A stretch of DNA of 64,000 bases from Allomyces macrogynus ATCC 38327 (Eukaryota > Blastocladiomycota > Blastocladiomycetes > Blastocladiales > Blastocladiaceae). Position numbers and translations under genes: made by a program. Below are positions 1 to 11,080 of the stretch, piece after piece (position 1 is the first letter of the stretch; each line of letters begins with the position of its first letter). The notes below the pieces were generated by a model. That model was not told the DNA's origin, searched no databases, and saw only the letters and a program-made list of their open reading frames with translations. Location of the stretch: NCBI GenBank assembly GCA_000151295.1, contig GG745339.1:258681-322680 (forward strand), read 5' to 3'.

Positions 1-2
1 TT

Positions 3-1521
3 CAAGGAACATCTACGGCGCCGACCCGGCCACCATCCTCCGCGCACGCGCCCCGCTCTGCAGCCACCTCGACCGACACCCTCGGCCTAGAATCCGCACG
101 GCCCAAGGGCATCACTTACCACGCACTGCACGACTTGCCGCGCGCTAACCGCGGCGCCGGGAAGCCCACGCCACTCACGGACGTGGTCTCGGTAGGCGTC
201 GTGACGCGCGTCGACAGGCGCGCCGACGGGCCGTTTGCCGCGGTCGTGCAGATGCTCGCGCCCGGTGCAAGCGAGATGCCGGTGCTGGCGTTTATCGTGC
301 GCAAAAAGGGGACAAGAGGAGGAAGACGGTGAAGTCGGACGAGGGGGCGACGACAGCAGTAACCGGTGCTGAGGACACTTCAGTGGATGCGATTCCCACC
401 GAGGCGACCCCGCCGCCGGTGGAGAACACGGTCGTTGACGAGTACGTGCCCTGGCGCGAAGGCCACGTCGTGGTCGTGCGTGACCCGATCCCGTTGAGCG
501 CGCTGCAGGTCCGTCCCCTTGCTTTCCCTTTCTCAAATCCAGTCTTCCCACTCACCCTCCCTTCTCCACCTAGCCCTCAGCCCCACCCGCCATCGCTCTC
601 CGCGCCACGCACCTCCCGATCCTCGGACGCACTCCGGACCTGCGGCGATGCGCGACCCCATCCTGCCCGCGGTCCACTTTACGCCCGAACCACGCGGGCA
701 CCGACGACGCGCACTGCGAAATGCACGAACTCGCGCGTGTCCGCGCGTCGCTTAACCGGCGCATGGAACTGTCCGGGTCGGCGACCGTGCCGATGGCCAT
801 TGCCGGCGCGCCTGATGCGAAAACCGCGGCGGCGGACCCAATTGCGCGCGCGCAGTACTGGTGGGGTGAGCGGGTGGTCGCGGCGGCCGAGTCGAGGCGG
901 GGGGCGGCGGTCGCGACGAGTGCGGCGCGGAAGAAGTTGATTGAGTACGTTGACGGTGGTGAGACGGGAGATGGTAGGGGCGGGGACTGATGGAGTTGGT
1001 CGGCGCGAGTGTAGGCAGGCCGTGGCCAAGTGTGGGAGTGTCGGCGCGCAGTACCTCCGGCGGTCGAGGAATATTGCCGAGGAGGGGATGCAAGGTGCGC
1101 TTCGGTTCGTGCTGTTTGGTTTCGCTCGATGTGGGGGACTGACTGACGATGGTTGTGAATCATAGACCCGACGGAGCACGACGAGCGCGTGCAGCGCGAA
1201 AAGGAACGCGTCGAGGCCACCGTGTCGGCACTGATGCAGGCCCGCGCGCGTCAGAACGGCTTCTTGCGCAAGTCGGCAACAGCAAGCGCGACCAAGGGAT
1301 CAAGTACTGCCTCAAGCTCCACCGAGACCGATTTGACCGGCGCCGCGTCGCGGACAGAGAAGCGTAATGCGACTGAGGACCTGGCCCTGGAGCGCGACCC
1401 GAAGCGGATTCGGGGACCAGGTGAAAACAGTATTGCATCAATCCTGGCCGGAGCGGGTGGAGAGTGGAGTCTCAGCGGCGACGTGTTGATTGAATTGTCG
1501 GACTCGGACGACGACGAATGA
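3..1521 (+). CDS. Hypothetical protein, 5' partial; possible OB-fold nucleic-acid-binding protein with acidic SIM-like tail
   Basis: Not confidently recognised. Reading is open from the first bases of the window, so the true start lies outside. Exon 1 runs to 508 (gtccgt donor), exon 2 is 574..958 (donor gtgaga), exon 3 is 1166..1521; phases match at both junctions. One single-base frame break falls in the A/G run near 302-312. The first exon carries a stretch (LTDVVSVGVVTRVD, then a hydrophobic strand, then WREGHVVVVRDPI) whose strand pattern recalls the OB fold of POT1-type telomere or other single-strand DNA binders; this is inference only. The C-terminus ends VLIELSDSDDDE, a hydrophobic core followed by acid, typical of SUMO-interacting motifs. 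The third exon is charged and probably helical. A fold search would decide. Confidence 0.45.
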
Positions 1522-1662
1522 AGACGCGATGTCGAGACTGCCAACGGAGAAAATCTATGTGCAATGCCATCCGCAACCAATGCCCAACCGATTGACCTCT
1601 CAAAACACGCCCGCAAAGATTGTCCAAAAAACAAAGGAAGCAAACCAAGATCACAACCTGCA

Positions 1663-3806
1663 TCAATCAAACTCCTTGCCATCACGCCGCAACAACTCAT
1701 CCACCAACCCATCCAAGTCCACTTCGTCGAGGTTGCCATCGGCCATTTCAATCTGGTTCAGGCACAGCCGCAGGAAATCGTCGTCATAGGCGACCTCCCC
1801 CTCCCCACCGTGCCCTTCATCCAAATCGGCCAATGCCTCAAACTTGTCCCAATCGATCGTGTCCATATCCGCCAACTCGCGACGCCGCTCCTCGGCGTCC
1901 TCGTCGTGATGATGACTGCTCTCGTGCGCGGCACTCCGCGACCCGGATGGGCGCACTGTTGACAGGTCATCATCTTCGTCGTCGCCCACACCACCCACAT
2001 CCTCGCTCTGCGCGCGCCCAACGGGCAAGACGGCCTTCTCCGCCTCGTCCACCTCATTCGGCTCCAAGAACCCAAACTCGAGCGTTGGCAACGCCGCAAA
2101 CAGCGCGGCCACCAACCGATCATCCTCATTCTCTCCTTCTCCCATCCCCTCGGCCGTCCCCTTGACCGTCTCGGCAATTTTAACCATCGCCTCCCGTGGC
2201 GCATCAAACCCGCGCCAGTCGTTGAGCCGACACGACATGCGGTACTGGAACGCATGCAACAACGCATTCTCGTACCCGAACCGCATCAGACTCAGTGCCG
2301 CCGGTACGTGCCGCGTCGGACTGACCAAGTCCAGCGCGAGACGCACATGCAGCGGCGCAGACCCCGTGACGAGGGCGTTGGCGCGGTACCGCGCGATTTC
2401 CGGGCGGTTTGGGTCCAGGACTGACGCCGGGCTCGCGTGCGGCGACGGGACGGGCACGCCCAGGAATAACGCCAATTCGGTCGATTCGATCAGCGTCAGT
2501 TGCGCGAGAACGTGCCGCAGGAACGCGGGGAAGTCGGCGATGGGCGAGAGCGGCAGGGACTCGAGTTCGCGCAACATGAGCGCGAAATCACCGTGCACAG
2601 ACTCGTAGTCGGTGAGCGTCGGGAAGGATTGCACGAGGAAGTCGGCCATGTCACGGTCGTCGGCAAGAGTTCCAGGAAGCCGGCGAAAAAGGTCGCGAAA
2701 CAGAGCGGGTTCCATCCGGCGGCGGCGCGCGCGACCGAGCGGAAGTGTGCGACGAGGCCGGGAGGGAGCGGGGACGCGAGCGCGTTGCGTTGACCGAAAT
2801 TCGGGCACCGACGGGGCGAGCGTCGCACGTGTGCCGTGTGCGGATTGCACGTAGACGGCGGCCGCGACTTCGCCGACGAGCACTAGGTCGCTCGGCTTAT
2901 TCGCGCGCCCGGCGATCCATGCGACGAGTTGCACGTCCTCGTCGGCCTCCTCGCTGCCACCGGGGGTCCCACGGGTCCAATCGAGCAGCGCCTAGCAAAC
3001 GCCGGAGTTGGGAACGCCGACCGGAACTGTGGCAGGATCACGGCTGCACACATGTCCGGGTACGCGAGAAACGTGGCAATCAAATTATCGGCGCTCGCGA
3101 GCACTTCGACAATCTGGTCGGGCGTCCAGTCGTCGTGCGGTGTGTTCAGGACCGAGTAGAGCGCTACGTCGGCCTCGGCCGCGAATTGGTGGTAGAGCGT
3201 CGGGTCGCGGTCGTCGTATTCCCAGGTATCGAGCGAGCCCTTGATTAGGACCAGTGCGTCGGCCAGGTTTTGCAGGAAAGCCGTGACGGCGGGCGTCGAG
3301 CCGGTGCACATTTCGACCGGAATGGACGCGCCAAAATCGTCGTCGCGGGTCGGGTCGTGTGCGGGGGTGCCAAAGAAATGGTCCTCATCGTCGTTGTCGT
3401 CCTCGGTCGAGCGCCGTGGCGGTGGGGTCGACGGCGCCGAGTACGCTTCCACGGCGTGCGCAAATTGCACGCGCGCGGGCGGCGCCAATGGCGAAGACGG
3501 GTCAACGTTCTCGTCCTCGTCCAGTTGCACCAACCGCGAGGGCGTTGCCGGTGCCCTCACGGGAGTCGCATCAGCGTCGGCGACTCGCGACCGAGCTGCA
3601 GCATACTCGGACGCCTTGGGCGTCCTGTCGGGCGAGGCCGCATGCAGTGAAACCGACCGCGGCGTACTTGAGTTCTGGATACGGCGCACGGCTGACGGAC
3701 TGGTCGGGCTGCCAACAATGTCGGATGCGGTACTGGACGTCGACCCACGGCGACGATGGTCGATGCTCGTGCGGCGCCGCCGGCGCTCCTGGACGTGCGC
3801 CGCCAT
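1663..3806 (-). CDS. Unrec­ognised protein, Ser/Pro-rich N-terminus and helical C-terminal part; frame broken
   Basis: I do not recognise the family. A plausible ATG is at 3806. The first segment (3806 to about 2990) has a basic, Ser/Pro/Thr-rich N-terminal third followed by helical sequence (e.g. AVTAFLQNLADALVLIKGSLDTW). Coding potential then moves between frames: about 2990-2830 (DEDVQLVAWIAGR), about 2790-2690 in another frame (GLVAHFRSVARAAAGWNPLC) and about 2680-1663 (DMADFLVQSFPTLTDYESV onward). The first change could be a short intron ending in tttgctag near 2999. The change around 2680 looks like a one-base indel. The C-terminal 150 residues are acidic and end in a helical tail. The alpha-solenoid-like composition suggests an Armadillo/HEAT-type protein, but this is a guess. 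Confidence 0.45.
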
Positions 3807-4192
3807 GGTGGAGAGTGTTGTGCGGGTGCCGTGCGGGGAGTTGGACCGGGTGGGAGGGGGCGAAGGGTGAGGACTGAGGAGTGCCAATTCATTGGATTGG
3901 CAAATGCTGAAGTGGACGGGTTGAGCCTTTGCTCGTCAGCGTGAAGCCTTGACCCGCCTTGATCCTGTGCTCTGCGTTTGTTGCACTGACGCTGAACGAC
4001 ACTGAACACAACCATCAACGACGACGACCTGAAAGCGGCCAAACGTCGACCGAAATTACAAAAAAAAAACGGTGGACTGGTGTATAAATAACGCAGATGG
4101 CCACGTAGACTAGGCAAGAAATGAACACTCCGGGCACAGAAACGAAAAGAGGGAAAATGAAGGCAGGAGGGGACCAAGAAGCGGCGACGAGC
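3807..4192. other. Spacer between divergent-tail genes
   Basis: It holds the 5' flank of the unrecognised gene and the 3' flank of NOP58, including an A9 run near 4060. I see no further gene. Confidence 0.5.
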
Positions 4193-5722
4193 TTACTCCT
4201 TGGACTTTTTCTCCTTCTTCTCCTTCTTGTCCTTCTTTTCCTTCTTTTCCTTCTTCTCCTTCTTGGCCTTCTTGTCGCTCGAGTCGTCCTCGGCGGGCGC
4301 GTCCTCGGTCTTCCGCTTCTTCTCGGGCGCGGCCGCGGGCGTGTCGGCCATCTCCTCGTCCTCGTCAAGCTTGCGCTTGTTCTTGTTACCGGCCGCGGGC
4401 ACAAAGTCATTGGCCGGGTTGAACGACCGCGGCGCCTGCTTGGGCTTCTCGTACTTGCCCTGCTTCTTGCCAAACCCAGCGCCCGAGACACGACCGGTGC
4501 CACGCGCCTCCAAGTCGCGCAACCGCTTCTCGACATAGACACGCGCCTCGAGACCGACCTGCGCCGACGGCGTCGCGTCCTCGGCGAGCGCATCCACGCG
4601 AATCGACAGCGACGCCTTGGCGGCGAGCGCGCGCGCAATCTTGCCTTTGTTCTTACCCTGCGCCTGGCCAACGAGACCAGCGTGGTAGAGCAGACCGTAC
4701 TTGGGCGTGTCCTTCTTGGCCTTGAGCGCGCGGAAGAGCGCCTTCTCGGCACCGAGAATCTGCACCGTCGACGCCGGGTGCTTGGCGAGCGTCATAAGCG
4801 AACCGGCGTGCGCAATCAGGCGGGCACCGACAAGTTCACCAACGAGCGCCGTCAAGTTGGGCGCGATCGCCTGCATGCGCGACGTCAGGTAGGCGTAGAG
4901 CTGCGCGCGGTAGGCGTGCAAGTGGATCACTTGGTCGCAGAGCGCGCGAATGTTGAGCAAGTCCTCGTCCGAGATTTCCGTGCCCATCGAGATTTCGGCT
5001 GCTTCCTTGACTTCCTGCTCGAGTTCCTCGGGCAGGATCGACGACAGGTCAGTCGACTCGGCGTTCGACCGGAACCCCATGGCCGCGACGATCTTGGAGT
5101 AGGCGACATTGTCGACAATGATCTTGGCCATTTCGGGGAAGTGCCAGCCGTACCATTCCTTGACACGCATCGCGTAGGTGTTGAGTTCCTTGTCGAGGTC
5201 GTCGAGCAAGCCGACGGCCTGGACAATCATCGTGTCGACCTTGTCGGGCGAGAACTTGAGCTTGTACCGCGACAGGGAGTGCGAGAGACCGAGCGCCATG
5301 TTGGCCATGTCCTTAGCGGGCAGTCCCTGGATCAGGGCCTCGAGTTGGCCACGAATCCCACGGAACAACTCGTTCACGGTCGCGTTCACGGGCATGACCG
5401 AGATGCCGAGCTTCTTGGAGACGGCAGACGCGAGCTTGGCATCGGCAATCGCCAGCGTGTCGGCGAGCTTGGCATCGACCAACTCGGTCTGCAAAAAGTT
5501 CTTGAGCGCCTTGGAGATCTTGCCCTCGATGAGCGCCGTCGCCGAGGCCAGGGCGTCGGCCGTGTTTTCAAACTTGGCAAAGGCCGCAAGCTTGGCGTTC
5601 TTGGCCGCGTCCTCGGGCGTCGCGAAATACGAGGCAATGTCGTCGGGGTTGGCGAGCTTGGCGTCGTCGAGCACGCGGAAGAGCGCGTGGCCCGCGGGCG
5701 TTTCGAAGAGCACGAGAACCAT
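4193..5722 (-). CDS. NOP58: NOP58, core protein of box C/D snoRNPs
   Basis: Single uninterrupted reading frame of 509 residues; start chosen at MVLVLFETPAGHALFRVL, the conserved Nop5/58 N-terminus, rather than an in-frame upstream start. In order: N-terminal domain, coiled-coil (about 110-270), then the Nop RNA/15.5K-binding domain with the signature GARLIAHAGSLMTLAKHPAS and ILGAEKALFRALK (about 295-345). The tail is a long Lys/Glu run (KKEKKEKKEKK-type) encoded by a cttctccttc-like repeat at about 4200-4265, as in other Nop58/dyskerin proteins. The family scaffolds 2'-O-methylation guide RNPs with fibrillarin, Nop56 and Snu13 in the nucleolus. Length and motifs are normal; no intron. Confidence 0.96.
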   Translation of the reverse strand: MVLVLFETPAGHALFRVLDDAKLANPDDIASYFATPEDAAKNAKLAAFAKFENTADALASATALIEGKISKALKNFLQTELVDAKLADTLAIADAKLASAVSKKLGISVMPVNATVNELFRGIRGQLEALIQGLPAKDMANMALGLSHSLSRYKLKFSPDKVDTMIVQAVGLLDDLDKELNTYAMRVKEWYGWHFPEMAKIIVDNVAYSKIVAAMGFRSNAESTDLSSILPEELEQEVKEAAEISMGTEISDEDLLNIRALCDQVIHLHAYRAQLYAYLTSRMQAIAPNLTALVGELVGARLIAHAGSLMTLAKHPASTVQILGAEKALFRALKAKKDTPKYGLLYHAGLVGQAQGKNKGKIARALAAKASLSIRVDALAEDATPSAQVGLEARVYVEKRLRDLEARGTGRVSGAGFGKKQGKYEKPKQAPRSFNPANDFVPAAGNKNKRKLDEDEEMADTPAAAPEKKRKTEDAPAEDDSSDKKAKKEKKEKKEKKDKKEKKEKKSKE

Positions 5723-6004
5723 GGTGGCGGATGGATAGTGGAGCGAGTCCGGCACAGACGAAGGTAAGGCCAACGGGACGGGTCAGAAGGAAAGGATTGC
5801 GTATGAGCTGCTGTTGTGGTGCTGGCTACGAGTGGGTGAGGAACATCGAGGCAAAGGAAAAGTGCGTCCTCTCTAGCCTGATCACGATGGGCATGACCGG
5901 ATCGTCACCTGCTCAGTTGTCTTGGGCAACCGCACCGTGCAATTGGTCCACGTCATTCCCCCTCTTGTCCCGCCTGGCCGCCAGCCAAGGAACCCGCGCC
6001 ATCC

Positions 6005-6898
6005 GTGGCCCAGACCGGCGGCACCGCCCCCACGCGCGGCCCCACCCCCACCATCGACGACACTGCCGACCCCTTCTTCCCACTGCATGGCGAAACGCGT
6101 GACCTCGGACTCACCTCGATCGCCAAGCTCACCGCGGCCGTCACTGCGAACACCGATTCGGACGTGACCGCCGTTTTTGCCGAGCACAAGTACGTGGGCC
6201 CTGCGCGTGGCACGCTCGTGCTCGCCCAGGCCGGGATGGCGCTGTACTTGGTTGACGCGCATTCAGCCGCGCACGAGTGGGGCTACCAGCGTGCGCTCGA
6301 ACATTTTGCGAAATTCCTGGCGGCGCAGTTTGATGCGTCCATGGACGCGTGGGCCGCTGTGCGCGCAGCGCTGGACATGGAGGAGACAGGGTGGACGGAG
6401 GAAATGCCGTCAAAGGACACGATTGCCGAGGTACGCGCCTTTGTTTGATTTTTTTTTTCTCCAGTGGAGAGTGTGGAGGTCTACAAGAACTGACTGTGCG
6501 GATTGGTAGACCGTCATGGCCCTGCTTATCTTGTGCGCTGACATGCTGCTCAACTACTTTTCCATGGAATTCATGGCCAATAGCCACCCCTTGTCCGTCC
6601 TACATTTACTTGCACAGTGCACTCCGCCCATGAGCAGCATCCCACTCTTCCTGTTGCGACTCGGGACTGAGGTCGACTGGGACGAGGAAATGCCATGCAT
6701 GCAGGGTGTCCTGGCTGAGATTGGGCTCATGTACGCGCCTGTTGCCGTTGACACTCCCAACGGGATCTCAAGCCAATGTTACAGCACGTGCTGTTCCTGA
6801 CACTGCAGTCGTTGCGCGTGTCGAGGGAGGGCGTGGGTGCAATGGTGGTCTGGGTTGCAAACCTGCACTAGCTGTACAAGGTGTGTGAGCAGTGCTGA
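6005..6898 (+). pseudogene. MLH1: Orphan C-terminal fragment of mismatch-repair protein MLH1
   Basis: Clear similarity to the MLH1 C-terminal (PMS-dimerisation) domain: LTSI near 6110, ETGWTEEMPSKDTIAE before the intron, then ADMLLNYFSMEF and IPLFLLRLGTEVDWDEE. An intron at 6431..6509 (gtacgc...ggtag) splices in phase, so this is a DNA copy, not a retrocopy. After about 6760 the frame shifts by one; the last stretch reads HVLFLTLQSLR, then VANLH, an in-frame TAG at 6869, and LYKVCEQC with a TGA at 6896-6898. That matches the family's terminal LYKVFERC. The N-terminal GHKL ATPase half is absent: NOP58 starts 282 bp upstream in the opposite direction, and there is no ATG at the conserved start. 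No ATPase, frame break and internal stop together indicate a truncated, decayed copy. Confidence 0.85.
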
Positions 6899-7211
6899 CC
6901 CAGATTGGCAATGGAATCATTGGCCTGGTCTCTCAACATATTTGGTGTTACGCCTCAGCCACTCGCGCGAGTCGAGTATGGGTTGAAACAGGGGAACTAA
7001 GACTGGTTGAAGTGTTGTGCACAGTGCAGTCAGTCAGCTGGCTGGCCCAGTTGTCCAAGTCTTGTCCAGGGCTCATATCGGGCGCGCGTTGCACGACATT
7101 GCGCGCCCCGGTCCGTGCTTGGCGACGCCATCAGCGATGAAAAGGTTGCAGGACGCATTCTCGCATGCGCTCTCCCGTGCTCCACTTTGTTTGTCGCGAC
7201 CGTGCTCAACT
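6899..7211. other. Spacer upstream of Argonaute
   Basis: Presumed promoter and 5' UTR of the Argonaute gene. I see no gene in it. Confidence 0.45.
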
Positions 7212-7355
7212 ATGCCTCCAAAGTCGTCCAAGAATCAGTGGCAGAAGCAACCACAGCAGCAGCAAGCGCAGGATCAGCAACCACCGCAGCAGCAGGCGCG
7301 GCAGCAGGAGCAACCCGAGCGTGGTGGAGGCCGTGGCGGCGGGCACGGCCGTGGC

Positions 7356-7388
<33 letters not shown>

Positions 7389-10343
7389 GCCGGATCAGCA
7401 GCGCCTTCAATCGAGCATGGGCAACAGCCAGTCGCTCAGCAAGGCCCCGCGCGCGTCGAGGCGCAACAGCGCCAGCCGCAACAACCACAAGCTCGCAAAG
7501 CTCCGTCAGCAACAGGCTTGCAGCAGGGCGAGACCATGATGCGTCTCGTCCAGCAGCGGCTCGCCACGGCGCCGTACATCACCAAGTCGTTCGTGCCCCG
7601 CCCTGGGTTTGGCAAGGCCGGGATCCGCACTAAGGTGATTGCGAATCACTTCAAGTTCACCAAGATCCCGACCAAGACCATTTATCATTACGACGTCGTT
7701 GGTACGTGTTATCACGCGCACTGTTGTTGGTTTCAGCGGTTGGAGCGGATCGGTCACTGACACTCGTCCTTGCTCACCTCTAGTCAATCCGGAACCGTCG
7801 AAGATGGTCATGGCCAAGGTCTGGAACCAATGGGAAGCGCAGGCGAACGCCGTCGTGGTATGGCAACTAGTTGCGCTGCGACTCTGCTTCTTACCATCAC
7901 CTTGCTCATCACCGCTCAATTGCTCGTTCGCAGGTCTTTGATGGCGTCAAGAACGCCTACTCGTCGCACGTCGTGCTGCCAGGCGAGGTGACCGTCACGC
8001 TCCCGCCCAACCCAGACGCGCCGCCAACGCGTCGCGTGCCCAAGGATTTCAAGGTTACGCTGACCAAGGTCAAGGAGCTCAACCTGGCCGAACTCGACGC
8101 GTATGTTGCAGGCAAGGTCAAGATCAACGAGCACATTTTGGCGTGCATCCAGGCCATGGACATTGTTTTCCGGCACTTGGCGTGCAAGACCATGGTGGTG
8201 CGTTGTTAGTCCCCTCACTCACAAATATTGTATTTTCCAGGCGCGCACTGTTTTCGGTCGTGAAGCTCATTCATCTTTGACCGCGCCTTCTCTCTAGGCA
8301 GTGGGCCGTAACTTTTTCGCGCGCAGTTGTAACCCGACGCCGCTTTCGGACGGCCTCGAGCTGTGGTCGGGACTGTTCCAGTCAGTGCGCCCGGGTCACA
8401 GCGTCATGACGCTGAACGTCGACACGGCCTACACGGCGTTTTACCAGGCCGTTCCGGTCGTGCAGTTTGCGTGCAAGGTCAACCCACAACTCGTGCCCAA
8501 CCAAGGCCTGATCCCGCGCGACCGATTCAAGCTCGAACTGTTGCTTCGTCAAGTCGTCACGGTTGCCACGCACCGCCGCGATTCGAAGCTGCGGTACCGC
8601 GTGTTGCGTCTGACGCTCGAGGGTGCCGACAAGTGCATGTTCATGTACACGCCGGCCGAGGGCGGTGTGCCGCAGCCACTGTCGGTCGCGCAGTACTTCA
8701 AGACCAAGTACGGCATTTTGCTGCAGTACCCCAAGCTGCCGTGCCTCGTCGTCGGCACGCCGGAAAAGTCAGTCATGCTCCCGATGGAGTGCGCGACGAT
8801 TGCACCTGACCAAAAGTTCCGTGGCAAGCTCGACGAGTACCAGACGGCCGAAATGATCAGGACCGCGGCCAAGCCGCCAGTCGCACGACAGGCCGAGATC
8901 ATGCACCTATTTGCGTCACTACGGCTGCGCGAGAACCGTTACCTGCAGGCGTTTGGGATCGAAGTCGAAGGGCAGCCCATGGCCGTGGACGCGCGCATTC
9001 TTGCCGCGCCAGAAATGGCGGTTGGCAGGGGCCGTTGCGTCGTGGCGGGCAATGGCGTTTGGCAAATGGGCAACCAGCATGTGGCCAACCCGGCTCGCAT
9101 CACGGCTCTCGGCGTGCTCAGTTTTTGCGACACGCAGCGCGCGTCGGAGGGCCAGATCACCGGCTGGATGCAGGACGGGCTCTCTAAGACGGCCGAGGGC
9201 ATGGGGATCATGTTCAGCCCCGTCGACAACAAGAAGGCCCCGATCCGGTTTGCGCGCAATAACCCGGGGGACGCCGAGGCCGCGCTGCGCGCCGTCTACC
9301 AGGAGACGGAGAACACGTTCAACCAGGTGCCGCAGCTGATCGTGTGCCTGATGCCAGGCAAGTCGGCGGCCATGTACGCCAAAATCAAGCACATTGGTGA
9401 CACGGTGCTTGGCGTGCCGACGCAGTGCTTGCTGCTCAACAAGGTGACGAAGCCCGGCAACAAGCAGTACTGGTCGAACGTGTTGCTCAAGATCAACGCC
9501 AAGGTATCGGGCGCATATATCAACTTCCGGCTCGCGCAGTCGCGCTTCTTTACCGAGTCGACGATGCTCGTCGGCGCTGACGTGACGCACCCGGCGCCAG
9601 GAACTGACCAGCCGTCGATTGCGTGCATGGTCGCGTCGCTCACGAGCCACTCGGCTGACCGGTACGCGACCGTGACTCGGAAGCAGCCGCGCAGCCGGCA
9701 AGAGGAGCTCAGCGACTGCGCCGAAATGTTCGAGCAGCTGCTACACGCCTACTTGGCCAAGAGCAACCAGTTGTTTCCCAAGCGCGTCCTGTTTTACCGC
9801 GACGGCGTGTCCGAGGGCCAGTTTGCGGCCGTGAACGACATCGAGGTGCGCGCGATCAAGGGCGTGCTCGACCGCTTGGGCGCGCGCGAGACCAAGCTGA
9901 CGTTCATCGTGATGCAAAAGCGGCACCACACGCGGTTCTTTGCGGACAAAATGGGCCAGGGCACGACCGACAAGACGGGCAATCTCAAGGCCGGGACCGT
10001 GGTTGATCGTGACGTGACCGATCCGGCCAACTTTGATTTCTTCCTGCAGTCGCATGCGGCCGTGCAGGGTACGGCGCGACCGACGCGGTATGTCGTCCTC
10101 CACGACGAGGTGCAGTGGACGGCCGACGACTTGCAGCAGTTCACGTATCACTTGTGCTACACGTACGCGCGGTGCACGCGGTCCGTCTCGGTCGTACCGC
10201 CCGCCTTCTATGCGCACCTCGCTTGTTCCCGCGCGCGGCACCACCTGGCGGGTCGTGCGGCTGGATCGGCGCCGGGCGGCGTTGGTTCGGCCGGGATTCC
10301 CATGGTCTCGGACAAGCTGGAGGAATCGATGTATTTCATGTGA
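7212..10343 (+). CDS. AGO1: Argonaute, small-RNA-guided nuclease (RNAi effector)
   Basis: Four exons: 7212..7701, 7784..7857, 7934..8197, 8298..10343; all junctions are GT-AG and in phase. The N-terminus is Gln-rich followed by a Gly-Arg repeat (GRGRGRGRGR, about 7340-7390), a typical methylarginine/Tudor-binding tail. Then come N, L1, PAZ, MID and PIWI regions. PIWI shows the full DEDH-type catalytic set: D in GADVTHPAPGTDQ, E in RSRQEEL, D in YRDGVSEGQF, and H in FYAHLACSRARHH. The protein ends MYFM, matching the buried (T)MYF(A/V) terminus of eukaryotic Argonautes. It should therefore be slicing-competent. No Dicer or RdRP lies in the window. Confidence in the family is very high; orthology to a named fungal paralogue (QDE-2, Ago1) is not established. 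Confidence 0.95.
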
Positions 10344-11080
10344 GTCATGGTTGTTGTTGGTGTTATCGGAATATGGTTTCGGTTTGTGTCGTGGTGCGGA
10401 ATGATTGTTGGAATAACGTTCGTTGTCTGACTTTTCCTCAAGCTGTTGGATGGGAGCGGGTCTCAGATACAACTTTATGCCAAGTATTCGAAACAACTCT
10501 CGTCTCAATTGTGAGTATGGTGCACAAGCCGCGCCTAAAGCCCATACTCCGCTGATACTTTGATGTCTTCTGAAACGCATCTTGAATCCAGCACCATCAT
10601 CGGCTTTCCAAACGTGAGAGTCGGCATGAACTGCTGCTACTGCTCCTCTCTGATCGACAAAATGTGCGGTTGGATAATCCGTGGTTTTGCAGCTTCTTGA
10701 TGCCCCTTTGAGCATTGCCAGCAGGTCGGTCAGCAAAGTGCTTGAGACCATGGGAGTGGGCAAGCTCAATGTCAAAATTAACCTCGCGTTTCCATGTTTA
10801 AGGCTCCAGCTCCTGGAACGTGCACTAGACATTCCAACCGTGTCAGAAATATGCCACCAATCATCTGGTGCAAACGCACGACTGACCCGGGCGCTAATAA
10901 TGAAACGATATGAGTGATAAATTGGGTTCATGCCGCACTTCTTGCTGATGCTCTGCCCTATCGCGCTTAGTTTGCATCTGTAAACAACGGACGATCCGTG
11001 TGTGGAGCACATCAATCGTAGGAATGCTACTAAATGTATGGGGACGAAAAGACACAAAACGAAACAAACCAAAAACAAAA
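10344..11080. other. Convergent 3' spacer, no gene seen
   Basis: It lies between the 3' ends of Argonaute (+) and bL17m (-). Base composition is lower in GC than the flanking genes and every frame is short or compositionally implausible. Confidence 0.5.

Noticed and set aside
4121..5767. 548-codon open frame on the plus strand opposite NOP58
   Set aside because: It is the mirror of a real gene in GC-rich sequence; Arg/Leu-rich, no domain.
9741..11078. Long minus-strand frame opposite the end of Argonaute
   Set aside because: It is antisense to the PIWI coding sequence, basic in composition, with no recognisable domain.
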